A stretch of 36,617 nt of DNA, taken from positions 1 to 36,617 of the IMG/VR virus record IMGVR_UViG_3300017697_003163; one strand, written 5' to 3'. Made by a program: the position numbers and the translations under genes. The notes under the pieces are model-generated. The model saw only the letters and a program-made list of their open reading frames with translations. It did not search any database and was not told where the DNA came from. This DNA is from a virus. Of the stretch, positions 7,876-14,453 are shown one piece after another (position 1 is the first letter of the stretch; the number at the start of each line of letters is the position of its first letter).

Positions 7876-7884
7876 CTATCGCGG

Positions 7885-7912
7885 TTGACTCTGAGGGAAA
7901 GGTCTATAAAAA
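7885..7912 (+). promoter_or_regulatory. Candidate promoter for the replication operon leader
   Basis: TTGACT (7885-7890) is followed by TATAAAAAA (7905-7913). Spacing to TATAAA is 14 bases, or 16 to TAAAAA at 7907. It lies directly after the upstream terminator and directly before the hairpin array, so a transcript from it would begin at the first hairpin. The short spacing is a weakness. Confidence 0.4.
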
Positions 7913-7919
7913 AGTTAAG

Positions 7920-8003
7920 CCTAGATGGGAAGGCCCTTAAGGGCCTTCCCTAGGATCTCTACTTAAGTACCACTCGCTAGGCCCCGGCTAAGGCCGGGGC
8001 TTA
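7920..8003 (+). repeat. Leader hairpin array 1
   Basis: The array holds two perfect GC-rich hairpins. The first has 10-bp arms GGGAAGGCCC (7927-7936) and GGGCCTTCCC (7941-7950) around TTAA. The second has arms GCCCCGGC (7981-7988) and GCCGGGGC (7993-8000) around TAAG, extendable by TAG/TTA. They are joined by CTAG- and CTTAAG-containing linkers and lack T-tracts. CCTAGATGGG at 7920-7929 and the CCCCGGCTAARGCC hairpin recur in the array at 20294-20602. The roughly 370-bp space from 7822 to 8190 holds no gene besides the terminator, this array and possible promoters. Confidence 0.75.
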
Positions 8004-8117
8004 ACCCCACCAAGGTCAACTACCACGAAAGTCAAGTGCTCTTAAGACATATTGTAACAGACACCAAGCCATATCGTCGGCGGCTAGCCTGAGTGTTTCA
8101 CTCTTTCTTGAGAAAAC

Positions 8118-8148
8118 TTGAGATAATCGCGCTAGATTGTTTTAAAAT
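8118..8148 (+). promoter_or_regulatory. Possible second promoter before the replication operon
   Basis: TTGAGA (8118-8123) and TAAAAT (8143-8148), 19 bases apart, stand in an AT-rich patch. A second TTGAGA at 8108 pairs with TAGATT at 8133. If used, transcription would begin after the TTG at 8152 and force translation to start at the ATG at 8191. Confidence 0.3.
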
Positions 8149-8190
8149 AGTTTGAAACGTAGCGCAAAGTGCGCGGGATGTGGGGATATC

Positions 8191-8415
8191 ATGGGGTACG
8201 TTACTCAAATGCAGACATCGGCCAAGGTACATGTGGTAGAGACGGCAGACCTGATCATCATCACGGCAGGCGAAGGCTGGACTGAGGAAGAGTGGGAAGC
8301 GGCAGTCCCCGAGGAAGTGCTAGAGCAACTGGCGGGCGACTGGGATTACGTTGTCGAAGTTGAGGAAGACGGAACCACAACCGATGTCTGGATCATGTCG
8401 AAAGCGACAGCATGA
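8191..8415 (+). CDS. Small acidic hypothetical protein
   Basis: 74 residues from the ATG at 8191, chosen because a GGGG tract sits 6 bases upstream. A TTG start at 8152 would add 13 residues containing CAGCG but has no ribosome-binding site and may lie within a promoter. The protein is strongly acidic (GEGWTEEEWEAAVPEEVLEQL, DWDYVVEVEEDG) with no recognised domain. It opens the rightward replication operon, and its TGA overlaps the ATG of the next gene (8412). Early-operon position and acidity would suit a host-takeover or DNA-mimic role, but nothing proves that. Confidence 0.65.
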   Translation: MGYVTQMQTSAKVHVVETADLIIITAGEGWTEEEWEAAVPEEVLEQLAGDWDYVVEVEEDGTTTDVWIMSKATA

Positions 8416-9224
8416 CTAGCCTCAAAGATCTCACAGGCTCACAGAGCCTGTCGTACTCAAGCCTAGACACCTTGCTCACGTGCGGTGAGAAGTACCGGCT
8501 AACCAAGGTTCTCGGTGCACCACAGTCGGATGCGTGGTACCTATTCGGTGGGAGTGCAGTGCATGAGGCCACGGAATTGCTCGATAAGAATGAGCAGGAA
8601 GATCCCGCGAAAGCCTGGGAGATTGCCTGGGCGAAGCAGATGGAGCGGGTCGCTGACGCAAGCAAGGTGCGTGCAGCGGGTCGTGCCACGAAAGCAAACC
8701 CCAACAAGGAAGACCAGGAATGGTGGAGTAAGGCTGGCCTAGAGCAAGTCAAGGGCTGGCGCGAATGGTTAAAGGATAAACAGGCGCGAGGGTGGACGTT
8801 GATGGAAGTTGAGGCTTCCTTCGAGGTCACCTTCGGTGACACGTCAGTGCGTGGATTTATTGACCGCGTGTTTGTAACTGATACCGGCGAGACCCTGATC
8901 CTAGATCTTAAGACCGGTGCACGTCAGCCACAATCGACCGTGCAACTGGGTGTTTACCGGCAGGGCTACTTGAAGACCACCGGGACCGACTCATTCCTGG
9001 GAACCTACTTCATGACCCGCAGCGGTAAGGCCGACTACGAGCCGAGCATCCACTCGCTGACCCACTACACAGAAGAGATGCTGGGTCGCTGGTACGACCG
9101 TGCCAAAGCCATCGTGGAAGCGGGGCTGTTCGTGCCCCATGTGGGGCCACTGTGCCCGTCCTGCTCCGTCGCACCGTACTGCGAAGCAGTTGGGGGAACT
9201 CCCCCCACACGTTCTTTTAAATAA
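8412..9224 (+). CDS. Cas4/RecB-like PD-(D/E)XK exonuclease with Fe-S cysteines
   Basis: 270 residues. The fold markers are CGEKYRL (C24), GGSAVHEATE (H51), VRGFIDRVFV (D151), LILDLKTGA (D165-x-K167) and VQLGVYRQGY (Q178). These correspond to the RecB-family nuclease core (H, D, D/E-x-K, QxxxY). C24 together with C248, C251 and C257 (CPSCSVAPYC) gives the four-cysteine pattern that holds a 4Fe-4S cluster in Cas4 and AddB-type nucleases. Such phage proteins resect DNA ends in recombination or replication. No Cas1, Cas2 or CRISPR array is present here, so it is not part of a CRISPR system. It is the first of several DNA-metabolism genes in this operon. Confidence 0.88.
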   Translation: MTSLKDLTGSQSLSYSSLDTLLTCGEKYRLTKVLGAPQSDAWYLFGGSAVHEATELLDKNEQEDPAKAWEIAWAKQMERVADASKVRAAGRATKANPNKEDQEWWSKAGLEQVKGWREWLKDKQARGWTLMEVEASFEVTFGDTSVRGFIDRVFVTDTGETLILDLKTGARQPQSTVQLGVYRQGYLKTTGTDSFLGTYFMTRSGKADYEPSIHSLTHYTEEMLGRWYDRAKAIVEAGLFVPHVGPLCPSCSVAPYCEAVGGTPPTRSFK

Positions 9225-9252
9225 GTAACTGACACCTAGGAAAGGAACAATC

Positions 9253-9657
9253 ATGAGTGCACCAGAATCAACGGCGTACCAAGTGAACTACAAGACTCCC
9301 AGCGGCGGCCTGCTCAACGTGTATGCCACCAATGCAGAAGAACTAAGCGAGATGCTGGATGCCTTTGAAGCCCTAATCCCGAAGATCGTCGCAGTTGAAT
9401 CGCTGATCGTGGGCGCAGGGAACGTCGCCAAGGCTGGTGCTCTCGCACCTCCCACACAGCAGGCCACGGCAACAGTGCAAGCACTACCCGACCATGCTCC
9501 CGCCCCCACTAACGACGCAGCGGGCCCTTTGTGTGAGCACGGTGAGCCGATGAAGTTCATCCCGCCCGGAATCTCCAAGGCCGGTAAGCCTTACCGGGGA
9601 TTCAGTGTGTGTGCTCGCCCCCGCGAGCAACAGTGCGCCAAAAAGATATCAGCCTGA
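9253..9657 (+). CDS. Zinc-ribbon-like protein of the replication operon
   Basis: 134 residues. The N-terminal part (1-60) is a small beta/helix domain (YQVNYKTPSGGLLNVYATNAEELSEML). An Ala/Pro-rich linker follows (61-92), and then a putative metal-binding tail: CEHGEPM (C94, H96), FSVCARPREQQC (C120, C128). This layout resembles small single-strand-binding or recombination-partner proteins encoded beside Cas4-like nucleases in actinophages, but I do not recognise a defined family. AGGAAAGGA precedes the ATG at 9253. Confidence 0.65.
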   Translation: MSAPESTAYQVNYKTPSGGLLNVYATNAEELSEMLDAFEALIPKIVAVESLIVGAGNVAKAGALAPPTQQATATVQALPDHAPAPTNDAAGPLCEHGEPMKFIPPGISKAGKPYRGFSVCARPREQQCAKKISA

Positions 9658-9693
9658 CCCGTCCTGCGTTTAAACACACCGAGGAGGTGAGCA

Positions 9694-10485
9694 ATGCGGA
9701 GGTTTCACCAAACTGTCCTGGTCCCTGACCGGGAAGTTGTGACCGTACCCAACATGTTTCCCGCACTTGCCGCCCGTGGGGTGGGTCTACGATCCGGCGA
9801 GATCACGCTGATTGCAGGCCCACCCGGTGCGGGTAAGTCAACGATTGCACTCGCACTTGCAGTGCGTTCAGGTGCACCCACCCTGTACATGAGTGCAGAC
9901 TCCACGGAGAACACTCAACGTGTGAGGCTGCTGGCCATGCTGCTTGATATTGATCAAGCCGAAGCCGAACAGGCAATGACTCAGGATCGCGCATGGGCAT
10001 CAGAAGTCCTGGCGCAAGCGTCTCACATCGTGTGGGATACACGGTCCAACCCGTCGCTGGAACACATTGAACTAACCATCGAGGCGTTCCGTGAAGCACA
10101 GGGCGAAGATCCTCACCTCGTAATCATCGACAATGCGGGAGACGTTGCGTTCGACTCAGGTGACGAGTTCGGCTCTCTACGAACACTCATGCGTGAACTG
10201 CGTTGGTTCGCCCGCGATACAGCGGCAGCATTCGTTGTGCTGCATCACACCCGTGAGGGCGAAGGTAACCCCGCTCCCCCGCAGTCATCACTGCACGGAA
10301 AGATCTCGCAAGTTCCTGCGCTGGTGTTGACGTTGACATCCACGGCGGAGCCGGGATTCATGGGAGTGGCAGCGGTAAAGAACAGGTACGGCAAAGCATC
10401 ACCCGGTGGCACTGACCCCGTGTGGCTGCGTTACGACCCAGCCAACATGCAACTGGTTGACCTTGATGAGGTGCCCTATGAGTAA
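9694..10485 (+). CDS. RecA/DnaB-like ATPase (replicative helicase or recombinase)
   Basis: 263 residues. Walker A is AGPPGAGKST (41-50), Walker B is HLVIIDNA (141-148), and a sensor-like VVLHHTREG follows at about 189-197. The order GLRSGEITLIAGPPGAGKST...PTLYMSADST...LHGKISQVPALVLTL matches the RecA-fold domain of DnaB/RepA-type hexameric helicases or phage RecA-like ATPases, without the N-terminal DnaB domain. It would use ATP to unwind or remodel DNA at the fork. GAGGAGGTGA is a strong ribosome-binding site, and a GTTTAAAC octamer sits at 9668-9675 in the 36-bp gap before the gene. It overlaps the resolvase gene by 8 bp. Confidence 0.85.
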   Translation: MRRFHQTVLVPDREVVTVPNMFPALAARGVGLRSGEITLIAGPPGAGKSTIALALAVRSGAPTLYMSADSTENTQRVRLLAMLLDIDQAEAEQAMTQDRAWASEVLAQASHIVWDTRSNPSLEHIELTIEAFREAQGEDPHLVIIDNAGDVAFDSGDEFGSLRTLMRELRWFARDTAAAFVVLHHTREGEGNPAPPQSSLHGKISQVPALVLTLTSTAEPGFMGVAAVKNRYGKASPGGTDPVWLRYDPANMQLVDLDEVPYE

Positions 10486-10828
10486 CCCATCGAAGCGTAA
10501 AGGCTCGGCCTGGGAGATCGCACTGCGTGAACACTTCCTTGACCATTCCATTGCAGTCAGACGAAACCCGATGAACGGTGCTCAAGACATCGGTGACCTG
10601 AGTGTAGAGATCAACGGAGTGCATTACGTTATTGAAGCGAAGGCAACGAAGGCGATAGACCTACCTGGGTTCCTCAAGCAGGCCGAAGTTGAAGCCAGGC
10701 ACTACGCCAGTTTAAACAGGCTGGAAGAAGCACGGCCCCTGGTCGTAGTGAAGCGTCGATCTCATGGGGTTGATCGTGGATACGTGGTTCAAGAGTTGGG
10801 GTGGTGGATTCATGACCACACCCGATGA
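10478..10828 (+). CDS. Holliday-junction-resolvase-like PD-(D/E)XK nuclease
   Basis: 116 residues starting at the ATG at 10478, which overlaps the ATPase stop (ATGAGTAA). The pattern KRKGSAWEIALREHF (E13), RRNPMNGAQDIGDLSVEI (D37/D40) and HYVIEAKA (E53-x-K55) fits the Hjc-like/VRR-type nuclease core, followed by a helix (FLKQAEVEARHYA). Such enzymes cleave branched DNA intermediates. The upstream in-frame start at 10406 lies inside the ATPase gene and is disregarded. Confidence 0.8.
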   Translation: MSNPSKRKGSAWEIALREHFLDHSIAVRRNPMNGAQDIGDLSVEINGVHYVIEAKATKAIDLPGFLKQAEVEARHYASLNRLEEARPLVVVKRRSHGVDRGYVVQELGWWIHDHTR

Positions 10829-11183
10829 TGGTCGCCCGTCACTGTACGACGTACTCGATCACTACGGCTGGAGCCCGCCAGGTGAGCGGGGTGGGTGGTC
10901 GTCAGTCAAGTGTCAAGTGCACGACGAGACACGTGCGTCGTGCCGAGTCAACTATGACTTAGGTGTAGTGCGTTGCATGGCTTGCGAGTTCAAAGGTGAC
11001 GTTTACACAGTCATCATGCACCACGAGGGTGTGGAGTTCCGTGAAGCCCTCACGATTGCGGGTGAACTGTTTAACGGAACAGACACGGGGGCCCGTGGAC
11101 GGGCTAAGGGTCGCACTGGCCGTGAGCGCAGTGGCCGCACAACGGGGGGCGGCACTGCCTACATACCACCGAGGATGAGGTAA
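10812..11183 (+). CDS. DNA primase zinc-binding (CHC2) protein
   Basis: 123 residues from the ATG at 10812. Residues 10-75 form a CHC2-type zinc domain: VKCQVHDE (C34, H37) and VRCMACEFKGDVYTVIMHHEG (C55, C58), the part of DnaG that recognises template DNA. The rest (85-120) is a basic Gly/Arg-rich tail. There is no catalytic domain; that is encoded by the next gene, 4 bp downstream. The two together would make a bipartite DnaG-like primase. Confidence 0.88.
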   Translation: MTTPDDGRPSLYDVLDHYGWSPPGERGGWSSVKCQVHDETRASCRVNYDLGVVRCMACEFKGDVYTVIMHHEGVEFREALTIAGELFNGTDTGARGRAKGRTGRERSGRTTGGGTAYIPPRMR

Positions 11184-11187
11184 GCAC

Positions 11188-11817
11188 ATGATGTTGTCAG
11201 CAAGTGAACGGCAAGTGTTAGAGCAGGCCACGGCAACATATGAGGCTAACGCTCATCGTGTGCTGGAGTACCTGGAGTCCCGTGGGCTCAGCGCTGAGGT
11301 GGTCAAGCATTACCGTCTAGGTTTCGTTGCAGAGCCGACGCCGGGCTACGGTGACGAGGACTACGTAGGGCGTCTCACGATTCCTTACATGACACCAGCG
11401 GGCGTGGTCGATATTCGTTTTCGCTCGCTGGCAGGAGATGGACCGAAGTACCTAAGCAGAGTAGGGGCTAAGGCCCGCATGTTCAATACCACTGCACTAC
11501 AGAAGGTTTCACGAAACATCCTCATCTGTGAAGGTGAGATAGACACGGTAGTAGCAGACGGAGTGGTAGGCGTGCCCGCAGTGGGCGTGCCCGGTGCATC
11601 TAACTGGCACAAACACTATCCGCTGTTGTTTGAGGGATACCAGCGCGTCTTTGTCATGTCTGATGGCGACGGTGCGGGTCGCGAGTTCGGTAAGAAAGTT
11701 GTCAGCACTCTTGACAATGCAGTGAGCGTCACCATGCCCGACGGGATGGACGTAAACGACGTGCTGCTAAAGGAAGGGCCGTCCGGTATCCGTAGAAGGG
11801 TTGGAATCAGTGAATGA
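11188..11817 (+). CDS. DnaG-like primase catalytic (Toprim) subunit
   Basis: 209 residues. The N-terminal half (1-100) matches the DnaG RNAP basic region (YLESRGLSAEVVKHYRLGFV, GRLTIPYMTPAGVVDIRFRSL). The Toprim domain follows: LICEGEIDTVVA (E115) and VFVMSDGDGAGREF (D159, D161), which bind catalytic magnesium. It lacks the zinc finger found in full-length DnaG and the C-terminal helicase-binding domain. It sits immediately after the CHC2 gene, so the two probably act as one primase with the upstream ATPase. Confidence 0.9.
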   Translation: MMLSASERQVLEQATATYEANAHRVLEYLESRGLSAEVVKHYRLGFVAEPTPGYGDEDYVGRLTIPYMTPAGVVDIRFRSLAGDGPKYLSRVGAKARMFNTTALQKVSRNILICEGEIDTVVADGVVGVPAVGVPGASNWHKHYPLLFEGYQRVFVMSDGDGAGREFGKKVVSTLDNAVSVTMPDGMDVNDVLLKEGPSGIRRRVGISE

Positions 11818-12226
11818 GCGAGCAAAAAGATCTCGTGCACGAGGTGATCAGGTTGATTCACAACCTGGGCTTGAAGGTGGAGGCGGTGGACTTTCGTTCG
11901 GGAAGGTTGACGGTCTTGATCCCTCCACCGAAGCGTTAGCGACCGACCTCGCTGCCATTCTCAATGATGCTTACGTGCTGATGCTTAAGAAGCATGAGAA
12001 CTATGGGCCGCTGAACGTGGCGGGCTCACCGGGTGGTGCATTGAACGGTTTGCGTGTGCGTTTACACGACAAGGCTGCTCGATGGAACCACATGCTCGAC
12101 AATGACAAGACGGATCGCGTAGGTGAAGATCTCATCGAAACATTCACAGACAGTTTGAATTACTGCGCCATCGCAATCCTCGTACTCAAGGGCCAGTGGC
12201 CTGGAGTGGAGCACACTAATGTTTAA
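11810..12226 (+). CDS. DUF1599/MazG-like nucleotide pyrophosphatase-like protein (start uncertain)
   Basis: The convincing domain covers the last ~100 residues: ILNDAYVLMLKKHENYGPL, GLRVRLHDKAARWNHML, EDLIETFTDSLNYCAIAILV, LKGQWPG. This Lys-His-x-x-Tyr-Gly, Arg-x-x-Asp-Lys and Asp-x-x-x-Tyr pattern is typical of phage DUF1599 proteins, an all-alpha NTP-pyrophosphohydrolase-like fold. In-frame starts are TTG 11801, GTG 11810 and GTG 11975. The first two run through a low-complexity shadow of the 41-residue ORF at 11814-11939, and the last would cut a helix. I give the GTG at 11810 with little confidence in the exact start. The TAA stop lies within a GTTTAAAC octamer shared with the next start. 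Confidence 0.7.
   Translation: MNERAKRSRARGDQVDSQPGLEGGGGGLSFGKVDGLDPSTEALATDLAAILNDAYVLMLKKHENYGPLNVAGSPGGALNGLRVRLHDKAARWNHMLDNDKTDRVGEDLIETFTDSLNYCAIAILVLKGQWPGVEHTNV
11814..11939 (+). CDS. Tiny hypothetical protein, 41 aa
   Basis: The ATG at 11814 overlaps the Toprim stop in an ATGA junction and the ORF ends with TAG at 11937-11939. The product is helical then beta-like (LVHEVIRLIHNLGLKVEAV / RSGRLTVLIPPPKR) and looks natural, unlike the same DNA read in the DUF1599 frame. It is either an independent small gene nested against the next one, or the first part of a longer protein if translation shifts by -1. Confidence 0.6.
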   Translation: MSEQKDLVHEVIRLIHNLGLKVEAVDFRSGRLTVLIPPPKR

Positions 12227-12968
12227 ACGCATCTTTGTTATCTCAGACTTGCAGGTTCCCTACCATGACCAGGCTGCTGTCGAGGCGGTTGCCCAGTGCA
12301 TCTCCGACTACAAGAACCCGGAAGATCTCGTGCTGACCATCGGTGACGAGATGGACTTCCAAACCATCTCAAGATGGGTGGTTGGTGGCGAGAAGGAATG
12401 GGAGCGTTCGATGGGTAAGGACCGTGACGCCACGGTCCAGGTGTTGAAGGACTTGCAGGTCACTGACACTATACGTTCCAATCACACGGACAGATTGTTT
12501 ACCAAACTTGCGGGCTCAGCCCCAGGGTTCCTTGGCTTGCCCGAACTGGAGTTACGTAACTTCCTTAAGTTTGATGAACTCGGGATCACATTCCATCCCA
12601 AAGGTTTTCAGTTTGCTAAAGGGTGGATCGCTCTACATGGTGACGAGTCGGGCACTAGCCAGTTGGCTGGTCGTACCGCCGCCAACCTCAGTGGTAAGAC
12701 AGGTTTAAACGTGGTGTGTGGTCACACGCACCGCATGGGTATGGCTGGGCAGACAACGGGTATCTACGGCCACATCTCACGCACCCTGTGGGGCGTGGAG
12801 GTGGGCAATCTAATGGACGCAACAAGTGTTGGCGCGGCCTACAGTCGCATCCACAACTGGCAGCAAGGATGGGCTGTCATGCATATCGAAGACGGCAAAG
12901 TAACACCTACCTTGATGCCCATCGAGAACCGCTCATTCGTTTTTGAAGGGACGCGATACTCATGGTGA
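12219..12968 (+). CDS. Calcineurin-like metallophosphoesterase
   Basis: 249 residues. The metal-binding motifs are in order: SDLQVPYHD (D10, H16), GDEMDF (D43), SNHTDR (N88, H89, a variant of the usual GNHD/E), ALHGD (H140) and CGHTHRM (H169, H171). Phage relatives act as DNA- or nucleotide-processing phosphoesterases; the substrate here is unknown. The start ATG at 12219 is part of ATGTTTAAACGC, so the octamer spans this start and the previous stop. A second GTTTAAAC lies inside the gene at 12703. Confidence 0.9.
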   Translation: MFKRIFVISDLQVPYHDQAAVEAVAQCISDYKNPEDLVLTIGDEMDFQTISRWVVGGEKEWERSMGKDRDATVQVLKDLQVTDTIRSNHTDRLFTKLAGSAPGFLGLPELELRNFLKFDELGITFHPKGFQFAKGWIALHGDESGTSQLAGRTAANLSGKTGLNVVCGHTHRMGMAGQTTGIYGHISRTLWGVEVGNLMDATSVGAAYSRIHNWQQGWAVMHIEDGKVTPTLMPIENRSFVFEGTRYSW

Positions 12969-13633
12969 GCCAATACCAAGGACTAGACGACTGGCAGGTC
13001 ACTACCCTACGAGCAGCAAAGTCTGTGGCCCGCAGGCTCCGTCACAGTAGCCGAGGGATCACTGACCTAGACGACCTTGTTTACACGGCTTTCACTTGGG
13101 CGCTGGAGAACGAGAACAAAGTCAAGTTCTACATCGACGAGGAGCGGGTCGGTTTACTGAAGACACGTTTATACAGGGTGATGCAGAAGTCACTGGCTAA
13201 AGAGCGTGCCGCAGTCACAGGTGCCAGCACGCATGATGCTTTCTACTACACGGCGAGCGCAGTTGAAGAGATTCTTACCTCCGCTTGGGATGCCCCCTCG
13301 ATGGCATCCCAGAGTGATGGGCTCCCGGCTGCTAAGGGGCTCGCCAATGAGGGGGGAAACCGTGAAGCCATGCGGGTAGACGTTTTGCGTGCATTGACGT
13401 TACTCCCCGACGACTTGATCCTCATGCTCCGCCAGCGGTATCAGATGAATCTCACATACGACGAGATCGGTAGCCTCCATGAACTCAAGGGGGACACCGC
13501 ACGTAAGCGTACGGAGCGGGCAGTTATCACGATGCTTGACCTACTTGGAGGGTCATCACCGTGGGCTAAGAGGCGCAGCCGCAGCAACGCTGCTGCTCAG
13601 GCCGAAACTTCGGCAGACTATGGAGGTGAGTGA
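12962..13633 (+). CDS. Sigma-70-like RNA polymerase sigma factor
   Basis: 223 residues starting inside the end of the phosphoesterase gene. An N-terminal helical part with GITDLDDLVYTAFTWALE (about 31-48) resembles sigma region 2. After a flexible middle, residues about 140-195 (LRALTLLPDDLILMLRQRYQMNLTYDEIGSLHEL...ARKRTERAVITML) match the region 4 helix-turn-helix that reads the -35 element. The tail is basic and Ala-rich. It could direct host RNA polymerase to phage promoters. As region 2 is weak, a region-4-only transcriptional regulator is an alternative. Confidence 0.75.
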   Translation: MVSQYQGLDDWQVTTLRAAKSVARRLRHSSRGITDLDDLVYTAFTWALENENKVKFYIDEERVGLLKTRLYRVMQKSLAKERAAVTGASTHDAFYYTASAVEEILTSAWDAPSMASQSDGLPAAKGLANEGGNREAMRVDVLRALTLLPDDLILMLRQRYQMNLTYDEIGSLHELKGDTARKRTERAVITMLDLLGGSSPWAKRRSRSNAAAQAETSADYGGE

Positions 13634-13636
13634 AGC

Positions 13637-13816
13637 ATGTGCGACAACGAGCATCAGCCGCACTTGCATGGGGTCAGCCGCTCAGTCGATCATGCTGGGG
13701 ACCAGTACACGGAATGCTTTTGGTGTGGGGAAGTTTTTCCTGCCGCAGAGTACGACAACCTGTGCCCAGGATGCTCATACGATTGCTCGAAGGTTGTGTG
13801 GGTAGAAGACCTGTAA
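13637..13816 (+). CDS. Small zinc-finger protein, 59 aa
   Basis: 59 residues from the ATG at 13637 (GGAGGTGAG upstream). Two CxxC pairs, CFWC (27-30) and CPGC (43-46), with a further Cys at 50 and several His in the N-terminal half, predict one zinc-binding site. It is the last gene of the rightward replication operon. Its TAA is followed by CTGTTTAAAC and then a terminator, exactly as for the HTH gene at 7369-7821. Confidence 0.75.
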   Translation: MCDNEHQPHLHGVSRSVDHAGDQYTECFWCGEVFPAAEYDNLCPGCSYDCSKVVWVEDL

Positions 13817-13843
13817 CTGTTTAAACATTCGGATACAAAAAAA

Positions 13844-13876
13844 GAAGCCCGGCCCCAACTTGGGGGCCGGGCCTTC
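13844..13876. terminator. Bidirectional terminator between convergent operons
   Basis: The hairpin has arms GAAGCCCGGCCCC and GGGGCCGGGCCTTC (one extra base in the right arm). It has an A-run on the left and TCTCTT on the right. It lies between the plus-strand replication operon and the minus-strand accessory operon. Confidence 0.85.
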
Positions 13877-13882
13877 TCTTCG

Positions 13883-14149
13883 TTAGTCGTCTCGTTGTTC
13901 ATCCTCTTCGGTAGTCACGAAAGCATTAGGTTTCATCGGTGTTGGCAGGGTGACGATTGCCCCGCAAGACCAGCAGATTCCGTCCAAGATATACATGCCT
14001 ATCTCTCCGTCTGAATCGAATGAGCCGACGATGTGGAACATGTCACCGCCACACAGGCATTCCTGTACGGGACCAGCGAACCTGTAGTCCTCGCCACTCA
14101 CGTCATTAGGTGTGTGTAGGAAGTACACACCCTCGGGGTCACTGCTCAT
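13883..14149 (-). CDS. Small Cys-containing hypothetical protein
   Basis: 88 residues from the ATG at 14149 (GAGGTGGA 6 bases upstream; the longer frame to 14164 has no such site). CLCGGD (C31, C33) and CWSC (C59, C62) make a plausible zinc site, with an acidic tail (TTEEDEQRDD). No family is recognised. It is the last gene of the minus-strand operon and overlaps the previous gene's stop by 11 bp. Confidence 0.7.
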   Translation of the reverse strand: MSSDPEGVYFLHTPNDVSGEDYRFAGPVQECLCGGDMFHIVGSFDSDGEIGMYILDGICWSCGAIVTLPTPMKPNAFVTTEEDEQRDD

Positions 14150-14453
14150 CGCTGTCCACCTCACTCATCGAATCAAGGTCTCGGTGTAGGACAGTCAGGA
14201 TGCCTTTCTGTCCTGGCTTAGAGGCAATGATCGGATCGCCCGCACGCTTCACGGCCTCTTTTACCGTGTCGTACGGCCCCCACGTGGACACAAGACGGTC
14301 TTCGATCAGGACCACCACGTATTCCTTGCGGCCCTCGTTGTCAGCGTCGATCATGGTGAGCAGGTCCTTCGCCAGTGTGGCCGTGTCCTCAGCGGGCTCG
14401 TTTAAACGCTTAGACATCTTCGTGATCAGGCTCCGTCGTCGGGACAGTTTCAT
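14139..14453 (-). CDS. Hypothetical protein, 104 aa
   Basis: The start at 14453 is supported by AGGAGGTG 4 bases upstream; the gene therefore begins 44 bp inside the end of the WhiB gene. The N-terminus is basic (MKLSRRRSLITKMSKRL). A helix follows, and then a compact domain (EYVVVLIEDRLVSTWGPYDTVKEAVKRAG...KGILTVLHRDLD) that looks like a small alpha/beta fold of unknown role. A GTTTAAAC octamer is embedded in the coding sequence at 14400-14407. Confidence 0.7.
   Translation of the reverse strand: MKLSRRRSLITKMSKRLNEPAEDTATLAKDLLTMIDADNEGRKEYVVVLIEDRLVSTWGPYDTVKEAVKRAGDPIIASKPGQKGILTVLHRDLDSMSEVDSDEQ

Noticed and set aside
2134-8087. 15-bp direct repeat ATCGTCGGCGGCTAG at 2134-2148 and 8073-8087, both intergenic.
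   Set aside because: About one repeated 15-mer is expected by chance in 36.6 kb, and flanking bases do not extend the match.
8412-9224. Possible CRISPR link of the Cas4-like nuclease.
   Set aside because: No Cas1, Cas2, effector genes or repeat-spacer array are present; Cas4-like nucleases are common in phage recombination modules.
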